DNA of 42,057 nt from Elusimicrobiales bacterium (GCA_024681855.1 JAILAB010000004.1:1-42057); one strand, 5' to 3'. Positions 25,361 to 33,997 are shown, numbered from the stretch's first letter. The notes: generated from the sequence alone by a model not told the origin. Numbers and translations are program-made.

Positions 25361-25468
25361 ATTCGCCGTACTGAACTTGTTTCAGGGCCTCTTTAAGCCG
25401 CAGAGATGCTGAAATAAATTCAGCATGACGGGAAAACTCTAAAATCAATAATCTTCTTATACAGAGCG
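25361..25468 (-). repeat. Intergenic palindromic repeat, copy D (inverted and truncated)
   Basis: This copy lies in reverse orientation to the other four. Its left end (GCTCTGTATAAGAAGATTATTG on the minus strand) and hairpin TGCTGAA-TTTAT-TTCAGCA are intact. The right half stops after TTCAGTACGGCGAA, a variant shared with copy C. The rest of the 328-base gap between the YgiQ and epimerase genes (25274-25601) shows no gene or terminator that I can support. Confidence 0.8.
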
Positions 25469-25601
25469 ATCAATAAAATGTTCACTGTAAAAAGGATAAC
25501 TGAACATTATTTACAAATGATATGTAAAAACAGGAAAGCCCACCCCTGGCATTTGACCGCCTGACATTCCCAAAGCATGCCAAGCAAATTTTCCAGCAAT
25601 A

Positions 25602-26543
25602 TTAATGGCATTCATTCCACATATTGCGCAAACCCTGCTCAAGCGTTATGGAAGGCTTAAAGCCGAGAGCGGAAATTTTGTCAATGCAGGCCGATGAAAG
25701 CTTTATGTCTCCGGCGCGTTTCGGCCTGAAAACTCTTTTAAGCTTTCGTCCGCAGATTTTTTCAAGGAAATCTGCCACTTCAATCAGGGAGAAAGTACGG
25801 CCTGATGCCACATTATATATTTCCCCCGGCACTCCTTTGAAAGCGGCAAGCATATTTGCCTGAACAATATCGCCCGCATAAATAAAATCACGGGACTGAA
25901 GGCCGTCCCAGTCTATGCTCAAAGGCTGACCGCAATAGGCAAAATCCAAGAATTTCGCTATTACGGCGCTGTACGGGGAATGAGGATTCTGCCTTGGGCC
26001 AAAGACATTGAAATAACGCAAAATCACTGTTTCAAGGCCAAAAAGCCTTGTATATTCCTGGCAAAGCTCCGTTCCCATCTGCTTCGTAAGCGCATAAGGG
26101 GACTGGCAGTCCAATGCCGCATCTTCCCTATAAGGCATATTGGGGCTATTTCCGTAAACGGCGCTTGAAGATGCGAATATAAGACGCTTGACTCCGGCTT
26201 CTTTCGCAGCCTGAAGAACATTCGCAGTCCCTCCCACATTAATTTTCACCGTCTCCACAGGCTTGGCCATTGACTCAGGAACTGAAACCAATGAAGCATG
26301 ATGCAAAACATATTCTGCTCCATTGCAGGCTTTGCGAACAGCCTTAAAATCACATATATCGCCTTTAATAAGCTCAATGTTTGCCAGGCAGTCAGAGATA
26401 TTATTTATATTGCCGGATGAAAGATTGTCAAACACGGAAACACTCTGCCCGCGGGCAAGAAGGAAATGGACCAAATGGCTGCCTATGAAGCCAGCGCCTC
26501 CTGTTATGAGCCATTTGTGTTTTTTATTAAGAAAATCCTTCAT
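25602..26543 (-). CDS. NAD-dependent sugar-nucleotide epimerase/dehydratase (extended SDR)
   Basis: The 313-residue protein is an extended short-chain dehydrogenase. TGGAGFIG (14-21) is the NAD-binding glycine motif. The catalytic triad is Ser125-127 region, Tyr150 and Lys154 (SSSAVYG and YALTK). GDICDF near 61 and NVFGPRQNP in the middle match UDP-glucose/UDP-GlcNAc 4-epimerases (GalE, WbpP, Gne types). Such enzymes make sugar precursors for surface polysaccharides. The exact substrate cannot be decided here. No other polysaccharide gene is adjacent, although a GT-C glycosyltransferase is encoded elsewhere in the window. Only a weak CGGA-type ribosome site precedes the ATG. Confidence 0.88.
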   Translation of the reverse strand: MKDFLNKKHKWLITGGAGFIGSHLVHFLLARGQSVSVFDNLSSGNINNISDCLANIELIKGDICDFKAVRKACNGAEYVLHHASLVSVPESMAKPVETVKINVGGTANVLQAAKEAGVKRLIFASSSAVYGNSPNMPYREDAALDCQSPYALTKQMGTELCQEYTRLFGLETVILRYFNVFGPRQNPHSPYSAVIAKFLDFAYCGQPLSIDWDGLQSRDFIYAGDIVQANMLAAFKGVPGEIYNVASGRTFSLIEVADFLEKICGRKLKRVFRPKRAGDIKLSSACIDKISALGFKPSITLEQGLRNMWNECH

Positions 26544-26753
26544 TTATTGTTCCGTTTTTAGCAGCCAGAAAGAATAATCTGTCAGGACTTATCAAATAAA
26601 TTTGCTCCGACTGCTGCTTTTGCGCTAAATATATTTTACAAAAAGATATCAGAAATATTAAGAGCTGCTCATTATGAATCAAAAACACAAAAAAGCTCTG
26701 CCATACTTAAATTAGCAAACCTCCAAAATTACCAAATATAGATGAACAAAAAA

Positions 26754-27851
26754 TCAGTTTTTCCCCGCAGACACATTAATGGCCTGGGATATCTTTCCGG
26801 CATCTTCACCGGGGGCTGTCTCCAGAATCATGACATCTCCAAGAAAAACCTGCCTTCCAATAAAAGAAGCTTGCGGAGCATGAACAAGGCTGTCTATGCC
26901 ATGGTATACTCCGGCTATTCTGCCTGCGGCAAGGTATGCGCGCTCAAGCCCGCTCTTGCCTTTGTATGCGACAGGCGCATAAATGCTCTTACCGTTCAGG
27001 ATTATCATGCCCGTTTTTGTGTCTACGCTAACGGCTCCCCTGCTCCAGGCAGTCATGTCTTTTGCATATAAATCCCGCCTTGATTCATTGCCGGGATGAT
27101 CGCTGAAAATATCCAAAAGGAAATTTGCCGGATTCTTGTCAATCTGCTCCATTACGCGCTGCCACAAAGCAGCGCCTGCGCCTGGATTGTAGCCGGAATT
27201 GGCACAATATTCAAATGCTTTCCTGTCAGCTTTTTTTTCAGCAGGAAGCGTAACAAGTTTTGCGCTTGCAGCTCCGCTCGCCACGCTCATCGCTATTATG
27301 TCCAGCGTAGAGCCTGAGCCGCCGGTAACCAATGATGCCAGCGCAGATATGGAAGTACGCTTTATCTGGTTATAAAAAGGGTCTCCGTTCTGGCCATGGG
27401 CAAGCTCATGCGCCACCACAAAGGCTGTTTCGTCTTCATCATAATCAAGAGCCTCAAAAAGACCGATGTTTACGCTTATATTATGCCCCAAAGAACAGAA
27501 AGCATTGAATGATTTTTGCTGATTGACAAAGAAATTATATGGCTTAGATGCAAGGCCAGGATCCGAGTCCATTATTGTTTTCTGAAGACTCGCCATAATA
27601 ATGGAAAGCTGATGATTCGCCCTTTGGTCATTATTTACGCCATGCTCTTTCTTAAGGATTTCAAGCATATAATTCCGGCCTGAGCCGTCCAGATGTTTTA
27701 ATTGCACATAAATCATCCCATATTCAAGCGATATCTGAAGCAGGCCAAGTCCGTCTGCCAGTTCAAATGAATATGCAGGGCAAGGCAGCAATGAAGCCAA
27801 GCCTATGAGAGCCGCAAAAGCAATGATTCTTATTTTTTTCAGAATGCCCAT
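26754..27851 (-). CDS. M48-family zinc metallopeptidase with signal peptide
   Basis: The 365-residue protein has a signal peptide (IIAFAALIGLASLLPCPAYS), so it acts in the periplasm or at the membrane surface. The zinc site is HELAH at 148-152 with third ligand Glu205 in EKKADRKAFEY, the standard M48 arrangement. The stretch LGHNISVNIGLFEALDYDEDETAFVVAHELAHGQNGD aligns well with BepA/LoiP-like proteases. The substrate-binding SDHPGNESRRD stretch near residue 252 is typical. After the protease core, residues about 260-365 form a small mixed domain of unknown role. Family members clear misfolded outer-membrane proteins. TATAAT lies 8 nt before the ATG and no Shine-Dalgarno is seen, so the transcript is nearly leaderless. 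Confidence 0.87.
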   Translation of the reverse strand: MGILKKIRIIAFAALIGLASLLPCPAYSFELADGLGLLQISLEYGMIYVQLKHLDGSGRNYMLEILKKEHGVNNDQRANHQLSIIMASLQKTIMDSDPGLASKPYNFFVNQQKSFNAFCSLGHNISVNIGLFEALDYDEDETAFVVAHELAHGQNGDPFYNQIKRTSISALASLVTGGSGSTLDIIAMSVASGAASAKLVTLPAEKKADRKAFEYCANSGYNPGAGAALWQRVMEQIDKNPANFLLDIFSDHPGNESRRDLYAKDMTAWSRGAVSVDTKTGMIILNGKSIYAPVAYKGKSGLERAYLAAGRIAGVYHGIDSLVHAPQASFIGRQVFLGDVMILETAPGEDAGKISQAINVSAGKN

Positions 27852-27859
27852 ATTTAAGG

Positions 27860-27865
27860 ATTATA
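27860..27865 (-). promoter_or_regulatory. -10 box for a leaderless M48 peptidase transcript
   Basis: TATAAT on the minus strand ends 8 nt before the ATG at 27851, leaving a leader of only about 1-2 nt. The -35 is weak. Confidence 0.5.
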
Positions 27866-27900
27866 CTAAAACTGGCAGAAACAGCTTTCATTATTTATTA

Positions 27901-28051
27901 GGCTATATTAAGGGAAATATTGATTTTACAATTTTTACTTCATGCTGAATTTATTTCAGCATTTCTGCGGCCTAATGAGAGCCTGAAACCTTTTTAGGAC
28001 GACAAAGTAATATTTGCGTCCTTATATATTAATACCTTCCTTTAACAGAGC
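27901..28051 (+). repeat. Intergenic palindromic repeat, copy E
   Basis: This full-length copy starts with GGCTATATTAAGG and ends in CCTTTAACAGAGC, with the hairpin TGCTGAA-TTTAT-TTCAGCA intact. The second hairpin is degraded (CCTGAA-ACCTTT-TTAGG). It lies between the divergent M48 and TetR genes, 35 bp before the TetR promoter. Confidence 0.8.
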
Positions 28052-28086
28052 CATTTATTATTTCTCTGAAAGCCATGATTTAGGCA

Positions 28087-28115
28087 TTGACATTAAAATT
28101 ATACACTTGTATAAT
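28087..28115 (+). promoter_or_regulatory. Near-consensus promoter overlapped by a palindromic TetR-type operator
   Basis: TTGACA (28087-28092) and TATAAT (28110-28115) are both perfect matches with 17-bp spacing. The start codon at 28122 lies 6 nt after the -10 box, so the mRNA should be leaderless. ATTATACA-CT-TGTATAAT (28098-28115) is an 18-bp palindrome with perfect 8-bp arms covering the spacer and the -10 box, a typical position for an operator bound by the repressor encoded directly downstream. Confidence 0.75.
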
Positions 28116-28121
28116 AAAAAC

Positions 28122-28775
28122 ATGGGACGGATTTCACACAACACGGATAAAAAACTTCTTATAGCCGGGCTTAATCTTGCCCAGAAAAAAGGCATAAAGG
28201 GCTTTGGAATAAGGGAGCTTTGCAAGGCTGCGGATGTAAACCTTGGAATGTTCCATTATTGTTTTAAAAACAGAGAAAAGTTTAATGAGGAAGTTTTGAA
28301 ATACGCATATTCAAATTTCATTACCGAAATGAAAGTTGACATAAGCCCTGAAAACAAGCCTAGGGAAAACATCAGGAAAATTGCACTGGCAATACACCGC
28401 TTCGCAAAAGCAAACAGGAGGTTTATTTCAGCCCTGATAGGAGACATTCTTTCCGGGGAAGAAAAAACTCTAAAATTCGTATTGGATAACTTTACGCATC
28501 ACATAAAGCTGCTTTTATCGGAAACAGAAAGAGAAAAAAACATGACCGAAAAGGCAAAACAGCTTTCCATTGTCAGCATTATTGTCATGATAGTGTTTCC
28601 AATGGCTGCGCCACACTTGCCTCTGGGGCTGCTTGAAAGACTGGGGAAAAAGAAAATGGCGGCCAGCCTGGAAAGGAAATTTCAGTCCGAAAAAGAAATA
28701 TCATTGCGGCTGGAAACAGTTTTGGATGCCATTTTCGGAGCTGAAACGAAAGAGAAGGCCAAAGACAAAAAATGA
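28122..28775 (+). CDS. TetR-family transcriptional repressor (CecR-like)
   Basis: The 217-residue protein has an N-terminal helix-turn-helix (about residues 8-52: ELCKAADVNLGMFHYCFKNREKF), the usual TetR DNA-binding signature, and a helical ligand-binding C-terminus of a type found in CecR/YbiH regulators. The start is ATG 28122: the open frame extends 36 codons upstream, but those codons run through the repeat and the promoter. It probably represses its own operon by binding the palindrome at 28098-28115. Translation of tolC overlaps its stop (ATGA). In Escherichia coli CecR controls the YbhGFSR exporter, and the same kind of exporter follows here. The inducer is unknown. Confidence 0.9.
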   Translation: MGRISHNTDKKLLIAGLNLAQKKGIKGFGIRELCKAADVNLGMFHYCFKNREKFNEEVLKYAYSNFITEMKVDISPENKPRENIRKIALAIHRFAKANRRFISALIGDILSGEEKTLKFVLDNFTHHIKLLLSETEREKNMTEKAKQLSIVSIIVMIVFPMAAPHLPLGLLERLGKKKMAASLERKFQSEKEISLRLETVLDAIFGAETKEKAKDKK

Positions 28776-30112
28776 TAAAAAAGAGATTTATAATGGCTGT
28801 AATGTTTGCTTTAGCGGCAGTTCCGGCTTGCAAAGCTGCCAATGCAAAGGCAATAAAACTTGAACAATGCGAACAGGATGCCCTTGCACAATCCGAAACT
28901 CTGAAAAAGCTTAAAGCGCAGGAGGCTGCCGCTGCGGCAAACACGAATGCTGCCGCTGCTTACTATTACCCGCGCATATCGCTTAATGCTCAGGGAAGCT
29001 GGGTTTCAGAAGTTCCGGAATTGAAAACAGGCGCCGCTAGCATAAAATACGGCGACAACTGGAATTATTCCATAGGCCCTTCCGCTGAATATCAGCTTTA
29101 CAACAAGGAACGCAGGCATAGCGAAGCGGCAGCGAAAAAAATACTTGATTCAAAAAGACAGGAAATAGCCTTCGCAGAAAAACAGATTATATTGCAAACA
29201 AGAAAAGCATATTTTAGGCTGCAGCAAAATCTTCAAAGGCTTTATCTGCTAAGCGGACAGCTTAAAGTAGCCAGGCAGCAGCATGCGGAAATAAAAGCGT
29301 CCCTGGCAGCCGGTACGAAAACGCGCCTAGATGAGCTTATGGCAAAAAAACAGGTAAACTCAGCCAAAGCTCTTATGAGCGAGGCAAGAGTGAACCTTAG
29401 CGCAGCCCTGCATGAAATATTCCGTCTCACCTCAAATGACTACGGAATCAATCCGGCTTATCCATTAGATTTCAGACTGAAAGGTCTTGATGCCGAATCA
29501 GAGGCAACTGACTTAATTGAGGCGGACAGCATAGAAAAAACTCTTTCTATTATGTCTCAAGCCGCAAGCAAGGAATTTGACTCAGAGTCCCCCCGCCTTG
29601 CAGCCATGGAAAGCATGAAAGGATATTATGAATATCTTGCTGAACAGTACAGAAGCGCATTGCAGCCGAAACTGACATTAAGCGCGGGAGCATATCTGCA
29701 ATATCCAAACGGGCCAATAAGAGAATCCGTATTCATAGGCAAAGCCGGAGCATCTTTTTCGCTTCCGCTTTTTGAAGGAGGCAGAAATTCATCCCAGGCT
29801 AAGGCAAAAAAATACGAGGCCGTGGCGGCAAGCCATGATAAACAAGAGGCCAGACAAAACCTGCTCCTTCTTTTCAAAATATCAAAAGACAGCCTGCATG
29901 GGCTTTCAAATGAAGAAAAAATATTGAAAGTCATGATAAATGATGCGGAAGAGGAGGCAAAGCTTGCCTATGAGGCATATAAAGCAGGAAGCGTAACTTT
30001 TCTTGAGACTGACAATGCAAACCTCCGGCTGCTGGAAAGCCGAATGGCTCTTTCAGATTTGGAAATAAGGAAACTGAACAGCCTGGCAACAATAGACAGC
30101 CTTGGCAAATAA
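28772..30112 (+). CDS. TolC-family outer-membrane efflux protein
   Basis: The 446-residue protein has a signal peptide (IMAVMFALAAVPACKAANA, cut near residue 26). The mature part has the internal repeat of TolC: long helices rich in Ala, Lys, Glu and Gln (EQDALAQSETLKKLKAQEAAAAANTNAAAAYYYP, residues 33-66) alternate with strands that form the barrel (YPRISLNAQGSWVS and YSIGPSAEYQLY). The C-terminal half repeats the pattern (ALQPKLTLSAGAYLQY, GKAGASFSLPLFEGGRN and a final helical hairpin). Trimers form a channel through the outer membrane for efflux pumps. It overlaps the repressor gene by 4 nt and precedes the HlyD gene by 26 nt, so it is a dedicated exit duct of this exporter. Confidence 0.92.
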   Translation: MIKKRFIMAVMFALAAVPACKAANAKAIKLEQCEQDALAQSETLKKLKAQEAAAAANTNAAAAYYYPRISLNAQGSWVSEVPELKTGAASIKYGDNWNYSIGPSAEYQLYNKERRHSEAAAKKILDSKRQEIAFAEKQIILQTRKAYFRLQQNLQRLYLLSGQLKVARQQHAEIKASLAAGTKTRLDELMAKKQVNSAKALMSEARVNLSAALHEIFRLTSNDYGINPAYPLDFRLKGLDAESEATDLIEADSIEKTLSIMSQAASKEFDSESPRLAAMESMKGYYEYLAEQYRSALQPKLTLSAGAYLQYPNGPIRESVFIGKAGASFSLPLFEGGRNSSQAKAKKYEAVAASHDKQEARQNLLLLFKISKDSLHGLSNEEKILKVMINDAEEEAKLAYEAYKAGSVTFLETDNANLRLLESRMALSDLEIRKLNSLATIDSLGK

Positions 30113-30138
30113 AAATCGCATAATAAACAGAACACAAA

Positions 30139-30897
30139 ATGAAAAAGAAACTAATCGTCATAATATCCGCAACAATAATAGTAACAGTTATATCCCTGAC
30201 ATTTTTCCGAAACAAGACTTTCAGATACAGCGGCACGCTTGAAGCCAATGAAATATCAGTAAGCTCCCGCCTAACAGACATTCTTGCAGAAATAAAGTCC
30301 GATGAGGGAGATAAAGTAAAAAAAGGAGACCTGCTGGCATTGCTTGAATGCAAGGAAACGGCACTTAAGCATAGCCTCGCAAAAAAAGAATTTGAACGGG
30401 CATCGCAGCTGCTTAAGGGCAGGGCAGGCTCGCAGGAAAATTATGACATAAGGAAAAATGTCTTCATGCAGGCTGAAATACAAAAATCCTATTGCGAATT
30501 GAGAAGCCCTGCGGACGGACAGATCCTGTACCGTTTTTTTGAGCCTGGGGAACTGATAGCTGCCGGACAGAGACTAATAACTTTGGCAGAGCTTAGCAAA
30601 ATGGAAGCATGGTTTTATGTGCCTTATGAAAAGCTTGCTGAGCTATCAATAGGCCAGCATATAGAAGGATATCTGCCAGAAAACGGAAAAAAATATACAG
30701 GCAGAATAGCCAAAATAAATGAGGAAGCGGAATTTACGCCTAAAAATGTGCAGACAAGAGATGAAAGGACAAGGCTTGTTTTCGGCATAAAAGCCGTGTT
30801 TGAAAATGACGGCAGGCAGGCTTTAAAGCCTGGAATGACAATAGAGACGGATTTTTCGGAAACAGCTTCTGGCGGTTTGCAGGATAACATGCAATAA
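30139..30897 (+). CDS. HlyD/YbhG-family membrane-fusion adaptor, shortened
   Basis: The 252-residue protein starts with a membrane anchor (LIVIISATIIVTVISLTFF). A lipoyl/barrel-sandwich half (SGTLEANEISVSSRLTDILAEIKSDEGDKVKKGDLLALLE, residues 31-70) is followed by a helical hairpin of only about 50 residues (71-119). The second lipoyl half (YCELRSPADGQILYRFFEPGELI) and a beta-barrel domain with the diagnostic EFTPKNVQTRDERTRLVFGIK (198-218) complete the protein. This last motif is typical of YbhG-like adaptors. Adaptors link the inner-membrane ABC transporter to TolC. The hairpin is much shorter than in YbhG of Escherichia coli (about 330 residues in total), so contact with TolC may differ. 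Confidence 0.88.
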   Translation: MKKKLIVIISATIIVTVISLTFFRNKTFRYSGTLEANEISVSSRLTDILAEIKSDEGDKVKKGDLLALLECKETALKHSLAKKEFERASQLLKGRAGSQENYDIRKNVFMQAEIQKSYCELRSPADGQILYRFFEPGELIAAGQRLITLAELSKMEAWFYVPYEKLAELSIGQHIEGYLPENGKKYTGRIAKINEEAEFTPKNVQTRDERTRLVFGIKAVFENDGRQALKPGMTIETDFSETASGGLQDNMQ

Positions 30898-30927
30898 AAC
30901 AGATGACTGATCCAGGGCGGGCTTCAA

Positions 30928-31626
30928 ATGCGGGCAGAAATAAAAAATATATCCAAATCATTCGGCAAGGTTAAGGCATTGCAAAATGTCTCTGCAATTT
31001 TTGAAAGCGGCATGGCTCATGTAATAATAGGTCCAAACGGGGCCGGCAAAACAACATTGCTGCGCATAATGGCAGGGCTGCTGCATCCGGATGCCGGGGA
31101 AATATCATTCAGCAGAGAAAATCCAAAAGGGAACATTGGATATTTTCCGCAAGAGCCCAGCCTTTACCCTGATTTGTCCTGCCAGGAACATCTGCGTTTT
31201 TTTGCAGGCCTTTATGCGCTTCCGGAATATGAATTTGAAAAACGTTCAGAAGAGCTTCTTAAAACAACAGGAATGATGCCTTTCAGGGACAGGCCCGCAG
31301 GAAAGCTTTCAGGAGGAATGTATAAGAAGCTTGGCATAATGTGCGTGCTGATTAACAGGCCGGAAATGCTGATTTTGGACGAACCGACAATAGGCGTGGA
31401 CCAGGTAAGCCGCCGTGAACTTTGGGAGCTGATATATTCATTCACGAGAAAAAACATGACAGTAATCTTAAGCACTTCATATATGGATGAAGCGGAGAGA
31501 TGCGATAAAACACATCTGCTTGACAATGGAAAGCTTACAGGCTCCGCTCCTGCTGAAGAATTAAAAAAACAGTTCGGAACAGAAAGCCTTACAGAAATAT
31601 TCCTAAAAACCGGAAGCAAGGCATAA
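30928..31626 (+). CDS. ABC transporter ATP-binding protein (first nucleotide-binding domain)
   Basis: The 232-residue protein has Walker A GPNGAGKT (35-42), Q-loop FPQEPSLYPDL near 73, signature LSGGMYKK (128-135) and Walker B LILDEPT (148-154). A threonine/serine stretch (STSYMDEAERCDK) replaces the usual H-loop His with Ser: the THYMDEAE pattern of its neighbour reads TSYMDEAE here. The missing His suggests weak or no catalysis in this subunit, as in one half of asymmetric ABC pairs. It ends with the short C-terminal helix seen in ABC-2 exporters. It lies 30 nt after the adaptor gene and 82 nt before the ATPase-permease fusion, with which it should form a heterodimer. Confidence 0.9.
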   Translation: MRAEIKNISKSFGKVKALQNVSAIFESGMAHVIIGPNGAGKTTLLRIMAGLLHPDAGEISFSRENPKGNIGYFPQEPSLYPDLSCQEHLRFFAGLYALPEYEFEKRSEELLKTTGMMPFRDRPAGKLSGGMYKKLGIMCVLINRPEMLILDEPTIGVDQVSRRELWELIYSFTRKNMTVILSTSYMDEAERCDKTHLLDNGKLTGSAPAEELKKQFGTESLTEIFLKTGSKA

Positions 31627-31708
31627 TCAGTAAGAAAATTTAACAAATGCTAAAAAAATGAAGAAATTGCCAAAGTTACATAGCGCCTAAAAGAGCATTC
31701 AAATAATA

Positions 31709-33997
31709 ATGAATAAATACAAGGAAGCAGAAAAAAAAGATAAAGAGCCCAATGCGGAAGAGCCTCTGGAGGAAATAATCAATGTAGATGGGCTGATCAT
31801 AGATTTTTCCGGCTTCAAGGCAGTTGACGGAATATCATTCTCAGTAAAAAAGGGAGAGATATTCGGTTTTCTTGGCGCAAACGGAGCCGGGAAAACCACG
31901 ACCATACGCACATTATGCGGCCTTCTCTCCCCCTCCGCTGGAAAAATTTCCGTAAACGGCAAAAACATTTCCGATATTTCTTCATTAAAGCCAATGATAG
32001 GATATATGTCGCAAAAATTCACACTGTATCCTGACCTTACGCCTATGGAGAATATGGGATTTGCCGGCGCACTGTACCGCATTCCGAAATCAGAAATTCC
32101 AGCCAGGCACAAGAAAATTTTCTCATTCATGGGCATAGATGACATTCCGGAAAAGCCTGTGCGAACGCTTTCAGGAGGCACTAGGCAGATACTTTCCTTA
32201 GCCGCCTCTATAATACATGATCCGCAGCTTATATTCCTGGATGAGCCTACAGCCGGAACTTCAATACAAACACGGATATCATTCTGGAAACTTATAAAAG
32301 CCCTTGCCGCAGATGGAAAAACCATTTTTGTAACAACTCATTATATGGATGAAGCGGAGAACTGCGGCCGCATTGCCCTAATGGAAAGAGGGCATATAAT
32401 AGCTCTGGACACGCCGCAAAATCTAAAGCATAAATTTTTTCCCAATAAAATTCTGGAAATATCATCGGCTGCTGCGGCAGAAAGCGGAGCATTAGAAAAT
32501 GCAGGCACAGAAAATAAAGACAAGCTAAATGAAATTCTTGCCAAATCCGCGGAAGAAATAAAAAAACTGAACTTAGGGGAATCTTCCTTTTTCGGCAATA
32601 AATTAAGGCTAATCCCAGGAAGCTCTGAAGAACAAAGAATAAAACTGGCCGCATGGATTGAAGAGAAAAGCCCGGCCTTAACCTTTAGCCAGACCGAGCC
32701 TAATCTTGAAGATGTTTTTCTAAAGGCCATATCAAATTCGGGAAATGAGAACATTGACTCCAAAATAGCTTCCAAAGAAGAAAAGCTGGCTGGCAGAAAA
32801 TCCGAAAGGAAACAGAAACATTCTGAAAACAGTTTTTTCCGCCGCATTGCCGCAATAGCCTTAAAAGAGGCAATGCATATACAGAGAGATCCTTTCACTC
32901 TAGCAGTGGCTTTCCTGCTTCCGCTTTTCTTTGTAATAGCATTCGGATACATAATAGACCTTGATTATAAGAATTTTCCGCTTATAGTAAATGACAATGA
33001 CAAAACCCCGATTTCAAGGAAATTACAGCAGGCAGCGCAAGCAAGCGGCTACTTTGAAATAATGACTGCAAAAACGCCAGCCGATGCGGAAAAGCTTCTA
33101 AAAAAGAATAGCATGCAGGCATTGATGATAATCCCCCCAGGCTTCGGCAAAAACATTGAAAATAAAACAGCGCATGGCAGAGCTGGCAAGGCTGCCGGGA
33201 ACGGTAATGCGCCAGGCAATGCGGACATACAGCTTCTGGCAGACGGAACAGACAATGCCGGAGCTGCCATGCTTTCGGCATATATGCAGGGCATTTCCGC
33301 AAATTTCATAAGCCGCCTGGCAAAGGAAAACACAGGGAGCGCCCCCGCATCAATGCAGCTGCGCACGCTATATATGTTTAATCCAAGCCTGGACAGCCGC
33401 CGCTTTATAGTTCCAGCATTAAACACTATAATCATAGGCTTTCTCGCAATAGTCCTTACTGCCTTAACTGTGGCAAAAGAATGGGAAAACGGCTCTATGG
33501 AGCTGCTCCTTGCTACCCCGGCAAAGCCTTCAGAAATAATAATCGGCAAACTGCTGCCATATCTTTTTCTATCATTTACGGACTGTCTGATAATATTCTG
33601 CATAGCCCTGCTTCTGTTTAAAATGCCATTTCAGGGCAGCTTTATTCTTTATCTTCTGGCCTGCATGCTTTACATAACCGGCGCGCTGTCTCTTGGCCTT
33701 TTTATATCGGTAATGACAAGGCAGCAGCAGGCTGCGATACAGTTTGCCATGGCAATAGGGCTTCTTCCTTCCATAATTTTTTCAGGATTCATTTTTCCAA
33801 TAGAGAATATGCCGATTTTCTTCCGTTGGCTTACGGTTATTTTCCCGCAGCGCTGGTTTCTGCTCATAAGCAGAAAACTGTTTCTTAGCGATCCCGGCTT
33901 CCAGGCCTTGGCAATGCCTTTCCTAGCCTTGCTGGCATTTGCATTTCTGATGACTGCGATGGCAATAAAAAAATTTAAAACGGATGCAGAGCCATGA
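31709..33997 (+). CDS. ABC transporter fusion: ATPase plus ABC-2 type permease
   Basis: In the 762-residue protein residues 25-345 form an ABC ATPase: Walker A GANGAGKT (56-63), Q-loop MSQKFTLYPDL near 100, signature LSGGTRQ (154-160), Walker B LIFLDEP (174-180) and H-loop TTHYMDEAE. A charged linker (about 340-375) leads to an ABC-2 permease (about 380-762) with a first helix near 395, a large periplasmic domain and five C-terminal helices (TIIIGFLAIVLTALTVAKEWENGSMELLLATP marks the coupling region). The arrangement resembles half of YbhF fused to YbhS. The stop overlaps the next permease gene by 4 nt (ATGA). The Shine-Dalgarno is weak (GAG, about 14 nt away). Confidence 0.9.
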   Translation: MNKYKEAEKKDKEPNAEEPLEEIINVDGLIIDFSGFKAVDGISFSVKKGEIFGFLGANGAGKTTTIRTLCGLLSPSAGKISVNGKNISDISSLKPMIGYMSQKFTLYPDLTPMENMGFAGALYRIPKSEIPARHKKIFSFMGIDDIPEKPVRTLSGGTRQILSLAASIIHDPQLIFLDEPTAGTSIQTRISFWKLIKALAADGKTIFVTTHYMDEAENCGRIALMERGHIIALDTPQNLKHKFFPNKILEISSAAAAESGALENAGTENKDKLNEILAKSAEEIKKLNLGESSFFGNKLRLIPGSSEEQRIKLAAWIEEKSPALTFSQTEPNLEDVFLKAISNSGNENIDSKIASKEEKLAGRKSERKQKHSENSFFRRIAAIALKEAMHIQRDPFTLAVAFLLPLFFVIAFGYIIDLDYKNFPLIVNDNDKTPISRKLQQAAQASGYFEIMTAKTPADAEKLLKKNSMQALMIIPPGFGKNIENKTAHGRAGKAAGNGNAPGNADIQLLADGTDNAGAAMLSAYMQGISANFISRLAKENTGSAPASMQLRTLYMFNPSLDSRRFIVPALNTIIIGFLAIVLTALTVAKEWENGSMELLLATPAKPSEIIIGKLLPYLFLSFTDCLIIFCIALLLFKMPFQGSFILYLLACMLYITGALSLGLFISVMTRQQQAAIQFAMAIGLLPSIIFSGFIFPIENMPIFFRWLTVIFPQRWFLLISRKLFLSDPGFQALAMPFLALLAFAFLMTAMAIKKFKTDAEP

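Noticed and set aside
26544-26753. Tiny minus-strand frame of 10 codons after a GGAGG between the epimerase and M48 genes
   Set aside because: The spacing to the ATG is about 15 nt and ten codons are too few to support a gene without further evidence.
28014-28121. Upstream extension of the TetR reading frame
   Set aside because: The extra 36 codons run through the end of repeat copy E and the consensus promoter, so they cannot be in the main transcript. TetR homology starts at ATG 28122.
31627-31708. 82-nt gap between the two ATPase genes considered as an operon break
   Set aside because: No terminator or convincing promoter is visible, and the two products are expected partners, so one operon is more likely.
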